DNA of 64,000 bases from VXPQ01 sp965223485 (GTDB lineage Bacteria > Bacteroidota > Rhodothermia > Rhodothermales > VXPQ01): the NCBI GenBank assembly GCA_965223485.1, contig OZ244993.1, positions 3,038,001 through 3,102,000 of the forward strand, read 5' to 3'. Below the pieces are notes generated by a model. It was not told where the DNA came from. It did no database searches and saw only the letters and a program-made list of their open reading frames with translations. Position 1 is the first letter of the stretch, and each line of letters starts with the position of its first letter. This document shows positions 17,316-23,801 of this stretch, piece by piece. The position numbers were made by a program, and so were the translations under genes.

Positions 17316-19759
17316 ATACGGAAAGATCATCGCGCAATGCATTGCCGTTCGGCACGGTGCTAAACGGCGTTTATACCGTGGGGGCAGAACTCGGACACGG
17401 CGGAGTAGGAATCGTGTACCGGGCAAAACACCGGGAACTGGGCCCGGTGGCCATCAAGGAATACCTGCCGACGGAACTGGTGGTGCGCGAGGGACAATCC
17501 GTTCACCCAGTGAATACGGATTCGCGAGGATTCTTCGAAGAAGGGCTGGATCGTTTCCTGGACGAAGCAAAGCAACTCATCAGGTTCCGAACGCACCCGA
17601 GTATAGTTTCCTGCCGGGATTTCTTCCGGGCCAACGGGACGGCCTATCTCGTGATGGACCTGGAAGAGGGAATGTCTCTTTCGCAGTTGTTGCAAGCCCG
17701 AGAGGCCGAGGGACGGCCTTTCGACGAGACGGACTTGCTTACGGTAATGGTTCCGCTACTGGAAGGGCTGGACCTGGTGCATGAAGCGGGGGTCCTTCAC
17801 AGGGACATCAAGCCCGCCAACATACTGATTCGGCGCGGAGACAACCGTCCGGTACTGATCGACTTTGGCGCCGCGAAACAGGAATTTGCACAGCACAGCA
17901 AGTCGCTGGCACCCTTCAGTCCCGGCTACGCGGCCATCGAACAGGTAGCCGAGGGGCGTTTGGGAGCATGGACGGACATGTACGGGATCGGGGCAGTGAT
18001 GTGGCGCATGGTGGCAGGAGGGAACCGGCCCTACGAACCGCTCCATCCGGTCAGGGTGGAGAGACGCGCCCATGCTAAATTCCAAGGGGAACCAGACCCC
18101 ATGCCGTCGGCGCAAACACTGGGTAAGGGACGATTTTCCCAGAGCATTCTGGCGGCCATCGACCAGTGCCTGGAGTTAAGTGAGGCGGACCGCGTGCAGG
18201 GATGCAAGGAATTGTTGCAACGAGTGCGAGAAACCAGAAAACCAGCGCCTGGGATTGTCGAAACCACAGCCAAAGAAGGACAACCTGCGGAACAACAGCC
18301 TATTTCCCATACCGCCCCGAATAGCAAAGAGCGACACAAAAAAGCAATTCCTGCAAAGAGGAGGCCTTCTGCCAATGTTAAAGGCAAAGAAAGTGTGCGT
18401 TACCTTGTGTTATTCCCGCTTGCAGGGCTATGTATACTACTCTTACTGGCATCATTAGTGGACCTGATAATGGCGCGGCAAGATGCGCAAAATTTCCCAT
18501 CAGGATTGTCTGCGAGCGATGTTGATAGCCTGCGTCAAGCGGCCGAACAGGGAGATCCCAAAGCCCAATTCGGTTTGGGCTTTGCGTACGCTACTGGCGA
18601 AGGCGTGCCGGAAAACGACCGGGAGGCCGTGAAGTGGTATCGCATGGCCGCAGAACAGGGAAATGCCTTCGCCCAAGGCAACTTGGGTTTTGCGTACACT
18701 ACAGGCATGGGCGTGCCGCAAGACGACCGGGAGGCCGTGAAGTGGTATCGCATGGCCGCAGAACAGGGAAATGCCTTCGCCCAAGGCAACTTGGGTTTTG
18801 CGTACACTACAGGCATGGGCGTGCCGCAAGACGACCGGGAGGCCGTGAAGTGGTATCGCATGGCCGCAGAACAGGGCGAGGCCAACGCCCAATTCAACCT
18901 GGGCAATGCGTACGATACTGGCATGGGCGTGCCGCAAGACGACCGGGAGGCCGTGAAGTGGTATCGCATGGCCGCAGAACAGGGCGAGGCCAACGCCCAA
19001 TTCAATCTGGGCAATGCGTACGATAATGGCACAGGCGTGCCGCAAGACGACCGGGAGGCCGTGAAGTGGTATCGCATGGCCGCCGAACAGGGAGTTGCCT
19101 CTGCCCAATACAACCTGGGCTTCATGTACGATAATGGCAGGGGCGTGCCGCAAGACTACCGGGAGGCCGTGAAGTGGTATCGCATGGCCGCCGAACAGGG
19201 AGATGCTAACGCCCAATACAACCTGGGTGTCATGTACGCTAATGGCAGGGGCGTGCCACAAGATAACCGGGAGGCCGTGAAGTGGTTTCGTATGGCCGCC
19301 GAACAAGGAGAGGCCAAGGCCCAATTCAACCTGGGCTTCATGTACGCTACTGGCACGGGCGTGCCTCAAGACAACCGGGAGGCCGTGAAGTGGTATCGCC
19401 TAGCCGCAGAGCAGGGACTTGCCAACGCCCAAGACAACCTGGGCTTCATGTACGCTACTGGCACGGGCGTGCCGGAAAACAACCGGGAGGCCGTGAAGTG
19501 GTTTCGCATGGCCGCAAAACAGGGAGATGCCAACGCCCAATTCAACCTGGGTCTTGCGTACACTAATGGCGAGGGCGTGCCACAAGACAACATAAGCGCC
19601 TATGCATGGATGAGTCTCGCCGCCATTGGAGTTGAAATAAACACAGTGTCAGCAAGAACCCATCTCGCACTGCTCAGATTACGCATGACTGCCGATCAAG
19701 TGGACAGGGCGCAGAGACTATCCTCTGAACTTTTCAGAGACATTGAATCCGAGCAATGA
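17312..19759 (+). CDS. Transmembrane Ser/Thr protein kinase with ten Sel1 repeats
   Basis: An 815-residue protein. The kinase domain (about 15-310) has the glycine loop GHGGVGIVY, the catalytic lysine K49 in VAIKEYLP, HRDIKPANIL (H163-R164-D165) and DFGAAK (184-189). A proline/lysine-rich linker, a TM segment (about 363-387) and ten 36-residue Sel1-type repeats (about 410-769) follow. With the kinase inside the cell, the repeats lie outside, where they could bind a protein or glycan ligand. The start overlaps the previous stop (ATGA). The kinase domain is nearly duplicated in the gene at 21363-22607. Confidence 0.9.
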   Translation: MNTERSSRNALPFGTVLNGVYTVGAELGHGGVGIVYRAKHRELGPVAIKEYLPTELVVREGQSVHPVNTDSRGFFEEGLDRFLDEAKQLIRFRTHPSIVSCRDFFRANGTAYLVMDLEEGMSLSQLLQAREAEGRPFDETDLLTVMVPLLEGLDLVHEAGVLHRDIKPANILIRRGDNRPVLIDFGAAKQEFAQHSKSLAPFSPGYAAIEQVAEGRLGAWTDMYGIGAVMWRMVAGGNRPYEPLHPVRVERRAHAKFQGEPDPMPSAQTLGKGRFSQSILAAIDQCLELSEADRVQGCKELLQRVRETRKPAPGIVETTAKEGQPAEQQPISHTAPNSKERHKKAIPAKRRPSANVKGKESVRYLVLFPLAGLCILLLLASLVDLIMARQDAQNFPSGLSASDVDSLRQAAEQGDPKAQFGLGFAYATGEGVPENDREAVKWYRMAAEQGNAFAQGNLGFAYTTGMGVPQDDREAVKWYRMAAEQGNAFAQGNLGFAYTTGMGVPQDDREAVKWYRMAAEQGEANAQFNLGNAYDTGMGVPQDDREAVKWYRMAAEQGEANAQFNLGNAYDNGTGVPQDDREAVKWYRMAAEQGVASAQYNLGFMYDNGRGVPQDYREAVKWYRMAAEQGDANAQYNLGVMYANGRGVPQDNREAVKWFRMAAEQGEAKAQFNLGFMYATGTGVPQDNREAVKWYRLAAEQGLANAQDNLGFMYATGTGVPENNREAVKWFRMAAKQGDANAQFNLGLAYTNGEGVPQDNISAYAWMSLAAIGVEINTVSARTHLALLRLRMTADQVDRAQRLSSELFRDIESEQ
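18539..19618 (+). repeat. Ten tandem 108-base Sel1 repeat units
   Basis: Ten units of 108 bases encode AAEQG-x-A-x-AQ-x-NLG-x-x-Y-x-x-G-x-GVPQD-x-REAVKWYRM. Units 2 (18647-18754) and 3 (18755-18862) are identical at the DNA level and units 4 and 5 almost so, whereas the first and last are more diverged. This points to recent expansion by slippage or unequal recombination in the centre of the array. Confidence 0.92.
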
Positions 19760-19774
19760 TGGGACGGGGTGTGT

Positions 19775-19829
19775 CCGCTTAACTGTGTAAGCGGCTTCAT
19801 TGCTCTACGGGCACTCTGACCCCGTAGAG
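19775..19829. terminator. Two hairpins between convergent genes
   Basis: CCGCTTA (19775-19781) pairs with TAAGCGG (19788-19794), and CTCTACGGG (19803-19811) pairs with CCCGTAGAG (19821-19829). Both stems are perfect, 7 and 9 base pairs. They lie between the kinase stop and the convergent vWA gene. No T-run follows, so a bidirectional terminator or mRNA 3'-end stabiliser is plausible but not proven. Confidence 0.45.
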
Positions 19830-19969
19830 TATGACAAAACTGGTCCAATGCCGGAAACAATCTTAAAGTGCAAATGCAGCCGGGAACAACGCGGTAACTT
19901 ATTTGCTTGCGATCAACCTCGTTTTTCTCTCAAGCCTCATAAGCACGATGGTTACCTCGCTACGCATCA

Positions 19970-21046
19970 TCACGTACCCAGAATCGCCAGCAGCAAACTG
20001 CCCACCATTGATTCGCCCCCTGCGGCATCGACAAATTGCCCGTTGCCTGCCATTGCAAGCTGGGGAAGAAATCTATCGGCAGCTTGGCGATCGGAGAGAA
20101 ACGGTACAAAATTGGCCCGGACCGTTGCAACGTACTGGCCTTCCATAGCGGCAAACCGGCGGGCCATTTGGAGGGCTGCTGTCTCTCTCTCCGGATAAGC
20201 CGCGTTGTCTGTCACGACAATCACGTAACGTCGCTCGCTGGCGGCGCGCCAGTCCAGCGCGATTCCGCGTTCCAGAGCAGTCGCCAGAGCTTCCGGCCCA
20301 TCCTGGTTTCGGAGGGCGTACGGATCCATATTGGGCGTGAGTATCTGCACGAAGGATTCGAGTTGTCGCAGGTTCGATGTCGGGACAATTTGCTGAACAT
20401 GGATAGGCTGCATCCATGTCCGGTCCCCGAACGCAACGATTCCGATACCCGCTGAAGGAGTCAATCTGTCAAGTATCCCTGCTAACACCGAAATTTCCTG
20501 CTTCAGGCCCTCGATCTGCCCGGTCATGCTGGCTGTCACATCGAGACAGATCACAATATCGATATCCGGCATTTTCGCATTGGCCAGTGCATCCTCCAGA
20601 CCGCGCGCTCTGTTTTCAGCGTTTTCACGCTGCCTCTGTGCTTCCTCCAGCGCCTCTTCGAGTGCGTCATTGCTTCCCTCATCCGGTTGCAGTTCTTTGG
20701 CTTCGGCCAGAGCTTCCTCGAGGTTACGCACTTCTCTCTTGGTATCTTCGACCTGTCGCAGAGCATCGTTGAGTGCTTCCTGGAGAACTTGCTGAACGTC
20801 GGCGTCGCGTTGCATTTTCGCCAGCACCTGTTCCAGGCCGCTGGCTCTGTCTCTGGCCGTATCGCGCTCGTCGCGCACCTCCGCGAGTTGCTCCTTGATA
20901 TCTTCGATCCGCTCTTCGGAATCGCCCGTGTTCGGGAAAAACGGCAGCGCCATCACTGCAAGCAGAATAAAGGCCCCCATGCCGGACGCAAACAAATCCA
21001 GCGCAGACATGGAGAACACATTGATTTCCCGGCGGCGCAGTTTCAC
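19970..21046 (-). CDS. vWA-domain protein with ExbD/TolR-like membrane anchor
   Basis: A 358-residue protein. A short basic N-terminus (MKLRRREINVF) precedes one TM segment (residues 14-38) with D17 at its start, as in the proton-binding aspartate of ExbD/TolR/MotB (pattern INV...D). A heptad-rich coiled coil follows (about 42-155). The C-terminal half is a vWA domain with a MIDAS-like DVTAS (about residues 167-171) and a late VVTDNAAYP loop. The topology puts the coiled coil and vWA in the periplasm. It converges on the kinase gene and diverges from the second kinase. I infer that it partners the TolQ-like channel at 13541-14347. Confidence 0.8.
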   Translation of the reverse strand: MKLRRREINVFSMSALDLFASGMGAFILLAVMALPFFPNTGDSEERIEDIKEQLAEVRDERDTARDRASGLEQVLAKMQRDADVQQVLQEALNDALRQVEDTKREVRNLEEALAEAKELQPDEGSNDALEEALEEAQRQRENAENRARGLEDALANAKMPDIDIVICLDVTASMTGQIEGLKQEISVLAGILDRLTPSAGIGIVAFGDRTWMQPIHVQQIVPTSNLRQLESFVQILTPNMDPYALRNQDGPEALATALERGIALDWRAASERRYVIVVTDNAAYPERETAALQMARRFAAMEGQYVATVRANFVPFLSDRQAADRFLPQLAMAGNGQFVDAAGGESMVGSLLLAILGT

Positions 21047-21238
21047 AAGGTTACCTGCGAGAAGGTTCGAATTTCCCGAATATATTTCCGCAGGATTTAA
21101 GATACAGGATTGCGACCTTGTTCCAGTCCGGCGAGAGTATCCCCATGTGTCGGATAAATCCTGAACTTTACAGTCCGCCAGTATGCCTGCGAGAAAGTAA
21201 TCTGTGCTCCTTTAACATGGAGCGTTGTCGCCGTAAAC

Positions 21239-21268
21239 TTGACAGCCGCACGCCCGACAACGTATTCT
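21239..21268 (+). promoter_or_regulatory. Candidate promoter of the second kinase gene
   Basis: TTGACA (21239-21244) and TATTCT (21263-21268) are separated by 18 bases, about 95 bases before the kinase start. They lie in the 316-base divergent gap 21047-21362, which contains no supportable gene and must also carry the vWA promoter. Confidence 0.35.
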
Positions 21269-21362
21269 ACCGAGGAAAATCGCTACCTAAAGCGATAGGG
21301 CGCTTGAGCACGTAGAAAAAATATCCGAATTTTACGAACCATTTCCCGGATCATTCGGAAAC

Positions 21363-22607
21363 ATGTCGATCTTGGTTCTGCTTATCGCCGCACTGCACGC
21401 AATTCCAGTTGTGTTGGCGGGGCGAATAACGAAAAGAAGAGAAACCGTAACCAAGTGTGCGTGGATCACGGCCGGCATCTCAATCGTAACAGGAGCCGTA
21501 GTATTTACAATCGTGGACTGTATCGCAATCTGGATAGCATGGCGCTGGACAATATCCAGGTTGCCCGAATCGGAACAAGGCCAATCGGCGCAGGCGCAAC
21601 GCCAAACCTCGCCGGGCGACTCCGGGATGCGGTCGGGGGCGCCCCAACCAGAGCAAAGCCGCAGCGCTTTTCAAACGGGAAGCGGTTTGCAAGCAGAACG
21701 CTCATCGCGCAATGCGTTGCCGTTCGGCACGGTGCTGAACCGTGTCTACACCGTGGAGGCGGAACTTGGACACGGCGGGGTGGGAATCGTGTACCGGGCA
21801 AGACACCAGGAATTGGGCCCGGTCGCCATCAAGGAGTACCTGCCGACGGAACTTGTGGTGCGCGAAGGACAATCCGTTCACCCCGTGAATATGGATTCGC
21901 AAGGGTTCTTTGAAGAAGGGATGAATCGCTTCCTGCAAGAAGCCAAACAGCTTATCCGGTTCCGAATGCATCCGAGCATCGTCTCCTGTCGGGACTTCTT
22001 TCGGGCCAACGGCACGGCTTATCTCGTGATGGACCTGGAAGAAGGAATGTCTCTTTCGGAATTGTTGCACGCCCGGGAGACAGAGGGATGCCCTTTCGAC
22101 GAGGAAGACCTGCGCACAGTGATGGTTCCGCTGTTGGAAGGGCTGGACCTGGTGCATGCGGCAGGGGTTCTTCACAGGGACGTCAAACCCGCCAACATAC
22201 TGATCCGGCGCGAAGACGACCGTCCGGTGCTGATCGACTTCGGCGCGGCGAAACAGGAATTTGCACTGCACAGCAAGTCAATGGCTCCCTTTAGTCCAGG
22301 CTATGCGGCCATCGAACAGGTAGCCGAGGGGCGCTTGGGGACATGGACGGACATATACGGGATCGGGGCGGTGATGTGGCGCATGGTGGCGGGCGGAAAC
22401 AAGCCATTTGACCCGCCCCATCCGGTCAGGGCGGAAAAGCGGGCTCACTCCAAATTCAGGGAAGAGCCGGATCCGATGCCGTCGGCGCAAGCGCTGGGCA
22501 AGGGGCGATTTTCGCAGCGCGTTCTGGCGGCCATCGACCAGTGCCTGGAGTTGCGGGAAGCGGATCGCGTGCAGGGATGCAGGGAATTGCTGCAACGACT
22601 GCCGTAG
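21363..22607 (+). CDS. Ser/Thr protein kinase with N-terminal membrane segments
   Basis: A 414-residue protein. Two hydrophobic segments (about residues 2-19 and 33-58) are followed by a Gln/Ser-rich linker. The kinase domain (about 120-414) carries GHGGVGIVY, VAIKEYLP, HRDVKPANIL and DFGAAK. The kinase part is almost the same as in the gene at 17312-19759, also at DNA level, but here the membrane anchor is N-terminal and there are no Sel1 repeats. The two genes therefore look like a recent duplication joined to different sensor parts. It diverges from the vWA gene and probably shares its regulatory region. Confidence 0.88.
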   Translation: MSILVLLIAALHAIPVVLAGRITKRRETVTKCAWITAGISIVTGAVVFTIVDCIAIWIAWRWTISRLPESEQGQSAQAQRQTSPGDSGMRSGAPQPEQSRSAFQTGSGLQAERSSRNALPFGTVLNRVYTVEAELGHGGVGIVYRARHQELGPVAIKEYLPTELVVREGQSVHPVNMDSQGFFEEGMNRFLQEAKQLIRFRMHPSIVSCRDFFRANGTAYLVMDLEEGMSLSELLHARETEGCPFDEEDLRTVMVPLLEGLDLVHAAGVLHRDVKPANILIRREDDRPVLIDFGAAKQEFALHSKSMAPFSPGYAAIEQVAEGRLGTWTDIYGIGAVMWRMVAGGNKPFDPPHPVRAEKRAHSKFREEPDPMPSAQALGKGRFSQRVLAAIDQCLELREADRVQGCRELLQRLP

Positions 22608-22720
22608 ACCGGAATTTCGGAAGCCGCAAGAACCAAAGAAGGATAGTCCGCGGAATGGCAACTATTCCCCTCTCTCCGTCAACCCCACCACGGAATCGCA
22701 CACCAGTTTGCCTGCGTCTG

Positions 22721-22842
22721 TCAAGCAAACGATTTCAGAAACTCGGCAGGGGTTACGATCTCAACGCCACGAAACGGATGTAGAGCAAGCAGGTCGGCAA
22801 CGCACTGATAATGACGTTCGTATCCACGACAAAACGCCTCAT
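22721..22842 (-). pseudogene. PIN-domain toxin with internal deletion
   Basis: The ATG at 22842 overlaps the antitoxin stop and opens with MRRFVVDTNVIISAL, a PIN-domain N-terminus with the first catalytic Asp. Within a few codons the sequence jumps, in another frame, to the expected C-terminal end, ADLLALHPFRGVEIVTPAEFL, with a TGA at 22721. Only about 120 bases remain where an intact gene of this family (COG1569-like) needs roughly 400. The middle, with the other acidic residues, is deleted and the frame is shifted, so no toxin is made. Confidence 0.75.
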
Positions 22843-23063
22843 TCCTCGTCCAGAATGGACTGCAAGGCATCCGGGGTCAGGCCGCATCGCTGCGCATTGC
22901 GGCTGATTTTCAGCATGGTCTCCCGAAGCGATTCCTCGGATTCGGTCGCATCGCGCAAACGCAAATTCACCAGTAAATCCAGTTTGCGACGCTCCTTATC
23001 CGAAACCGAACGGTAGATATTCGCCACATCGGAATCGACCGAAACGGTTATTTGCTCTGTCAT
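22839..23063 (-). CDS. Small antitoxin of the deleted PIN toxin
   Basis: A 74-residue protein starting MTEQITVSVDSDVANIY, then SDKERRKLDLLVNLRLRDA and a C-terminal helix RCGLTPDALQSILDEE. This is the pattern of the small antitoxins that precede COG1569-type PIN toxins. The ATG at 23063 is chosen; two in-frame ATG codons upstream are possible. Its stop overlaps the start of the broken PIN gene (ATGA), so the operon architecture is preserved although the toxin is gone. Confidence 0.72.
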   Translation of the reverse strand: MTEQITVSVDSDVANIYRSVSDKERRKLDLLVNLRLRDATESEESLRETMLKISRNAQRCGLTPDALQSILDEE

Positions 23064-23109
23064 AACCATGGCTTGGGCCAGATGCGCTCGATCACCCCCC
23101 AACTCCCCA

Positions 23110-23403
23110 TCAGACAAGTTCAAACCGAAGTTCCCGACCAACTACTTTGGCCGCACGGGCCAGTTCGCCAACCGTCACGCCATCTTGCCCGGAATCAAGC
23201 AAGCGATCAAGTTGCGACGGACTCGTACGGAGGCGGCGCGCCATTTCCACCCTGGAGATGCCTTGTTGCTTCATCGCCTCAGCGAGTTGAAAGGCCAGCA
23301 CGCGCTTTACGGCCTGTTCGGTAGTTGCCTCATAGGCGCCCTGTTCCTTGAGATAATCGTCAAAGAATTGTCCGGGGGAGCCTTTCTCTATGTCGCGGGT
23401 CAT
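23110..23403 (-). CDS. HigA-type Xre antitoxin
   Basis: A 97-residue protein from the ATG at 23403. It has an N-terminal helical part (GSPGQFFDDYLKEQGAYE) and a helix-turn-helix at about 50-85 (AEAMKQQGISRVEMARRL, TSPSQLDRLLD), as in HigA antitoxins that follow phage-derived Gp49/HigB toxins. The start overlaps the remnant toxin stop (ATGA). The open frame runs further upstream to 23598, but that part belongs to the toxin region. The gene appears intact. Confidence 0.85.
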   Translation of the reverse strand: MTRDIEKGSPGQFFDDYLKEQGAYEATTEQAVKRVLAFQLAEAMKQQGISRVEMARRLRTSPSQLDRLLDSGQDGVTVGELARAAKVVGRELRFELV

Positions 23404-23602
23404 TTCAGGCCTCTCATTCTCTTGATAGCCAGCTGGAGATCGAATTTCGGCGTCTTCCGGGATTTCTTGATAAAGCCGTTCGAATATCGTCTCCAATACG
23501 TTTCCGTTCGTCCTCCGAAAGCCCATGCAGCCACTCGCGCACAGGCATTCTGCCGCTCTCGGACGCAAAGAACCGCGCCGGCAGTCGTTTAACTGCATTC
23601 AT
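23400..23602 (-). pseudogene. HigB/RelE-like (Gp49) toxin with internal deletion
   Basis: From the ATG at 23602 the frame encodes the family N-terminus: MNAVKRLPARFFASESGRMP, REWLHGLSEDERKRIGDDI. It is then joined, one frame away, to the family C-terminus FIKKSRKTPKFDLQLAIKRM ending at the TGA at 23400. The central region, which holds the catalytic loop of the RelE fold, is absent, and about 200 bases remain of the usual 330-350. Gene order (toxin first, antitoxin overlapping) is as in intact HigBA operons. Confidence 0.78.
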
Positions 23603-23777
23603 GGTTTCGTGCACCATGCATGGTGTGGTTTTCGGGATTGACAATATCATAATCGCGGCTCGTCAGGATAAGCCAGTCCGTATCGCTCACATCCACCCCC
23701 TCAGGGGCAAGCCCCCTGACGATTTTCGCCAACTCAGACCCCAATATGGTCCGCGACTCGATATGCATACCCGACAA
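23589..23777 (-). pseudogene. N-terminal fragment of an SHDCDI-family gene
   Basis: The first 48 codons (23634-23777) match the start of the 280-residue protein at 5591-6433: LGSELAKIV, then GVDVSDTDWLILTSRDYDIVNP against VDMSGADLLILTSHDCDIVNP. DNA identity is obvious by eye (shared GGCTCGTCAGGATAAGC). The motif has lost His and Cys (SRDYD). After NP the frame runs into the HigBA upstream region and stops at 23589. It is a truncated, decayed second copy with no HTH or TIGR04255 partner. Confidence 0.7.
23612..23625. promoter_or_regulatory. 14-base palindrome upstream of the HigB remnant
   Basis: CACCATGCATGGTG is a perfect palindrome, 9 bases upstream of the remnant toxin start. HigA-type antitoxins bind such sites to repress their operon, so this may still be a working operator for the intact antitoxin. 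Confidence 0.45.
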
Positions 23778-23801
23778 TGGGTTAGTAGAGTATCCGAAAA
23801 C

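Noticed and set aside
18500..19369. 289-codon open frame on the - strand with repeated His/Leu/Pro sequence
   Set aside because: It mirrors the 108-base Sel1 repeats on the coding strand and has no start signal of its own.
18539..19618. Tandem repeats considered as a CRISPR array
   Set aside because: Units are contiguous, in frame and code for Sel1 repeats; there are no variable spacers.
14388..19759. Type VI secretion signalling locus
   Set aside because: Kinase, phosphatase and FHA proteins are shared with that pathway, but no Tss/Hcp/VgrG gene is present in the window.
13541..21046. Zorya defence system
   Set aside because: The TolQ-like and TM-aspartate proteins recall ZorA and ZorB, but there is no ZorC or ZorD helicase here, the channel lacks a long tail, and the partner has a vWA instead of an OmpA domain.
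21061..21080. GGTTCGAATTTCC resembling a tRNA T-loop
   Set aside because: No acceptor, D-arm or anticodon arm could be drawn around it.
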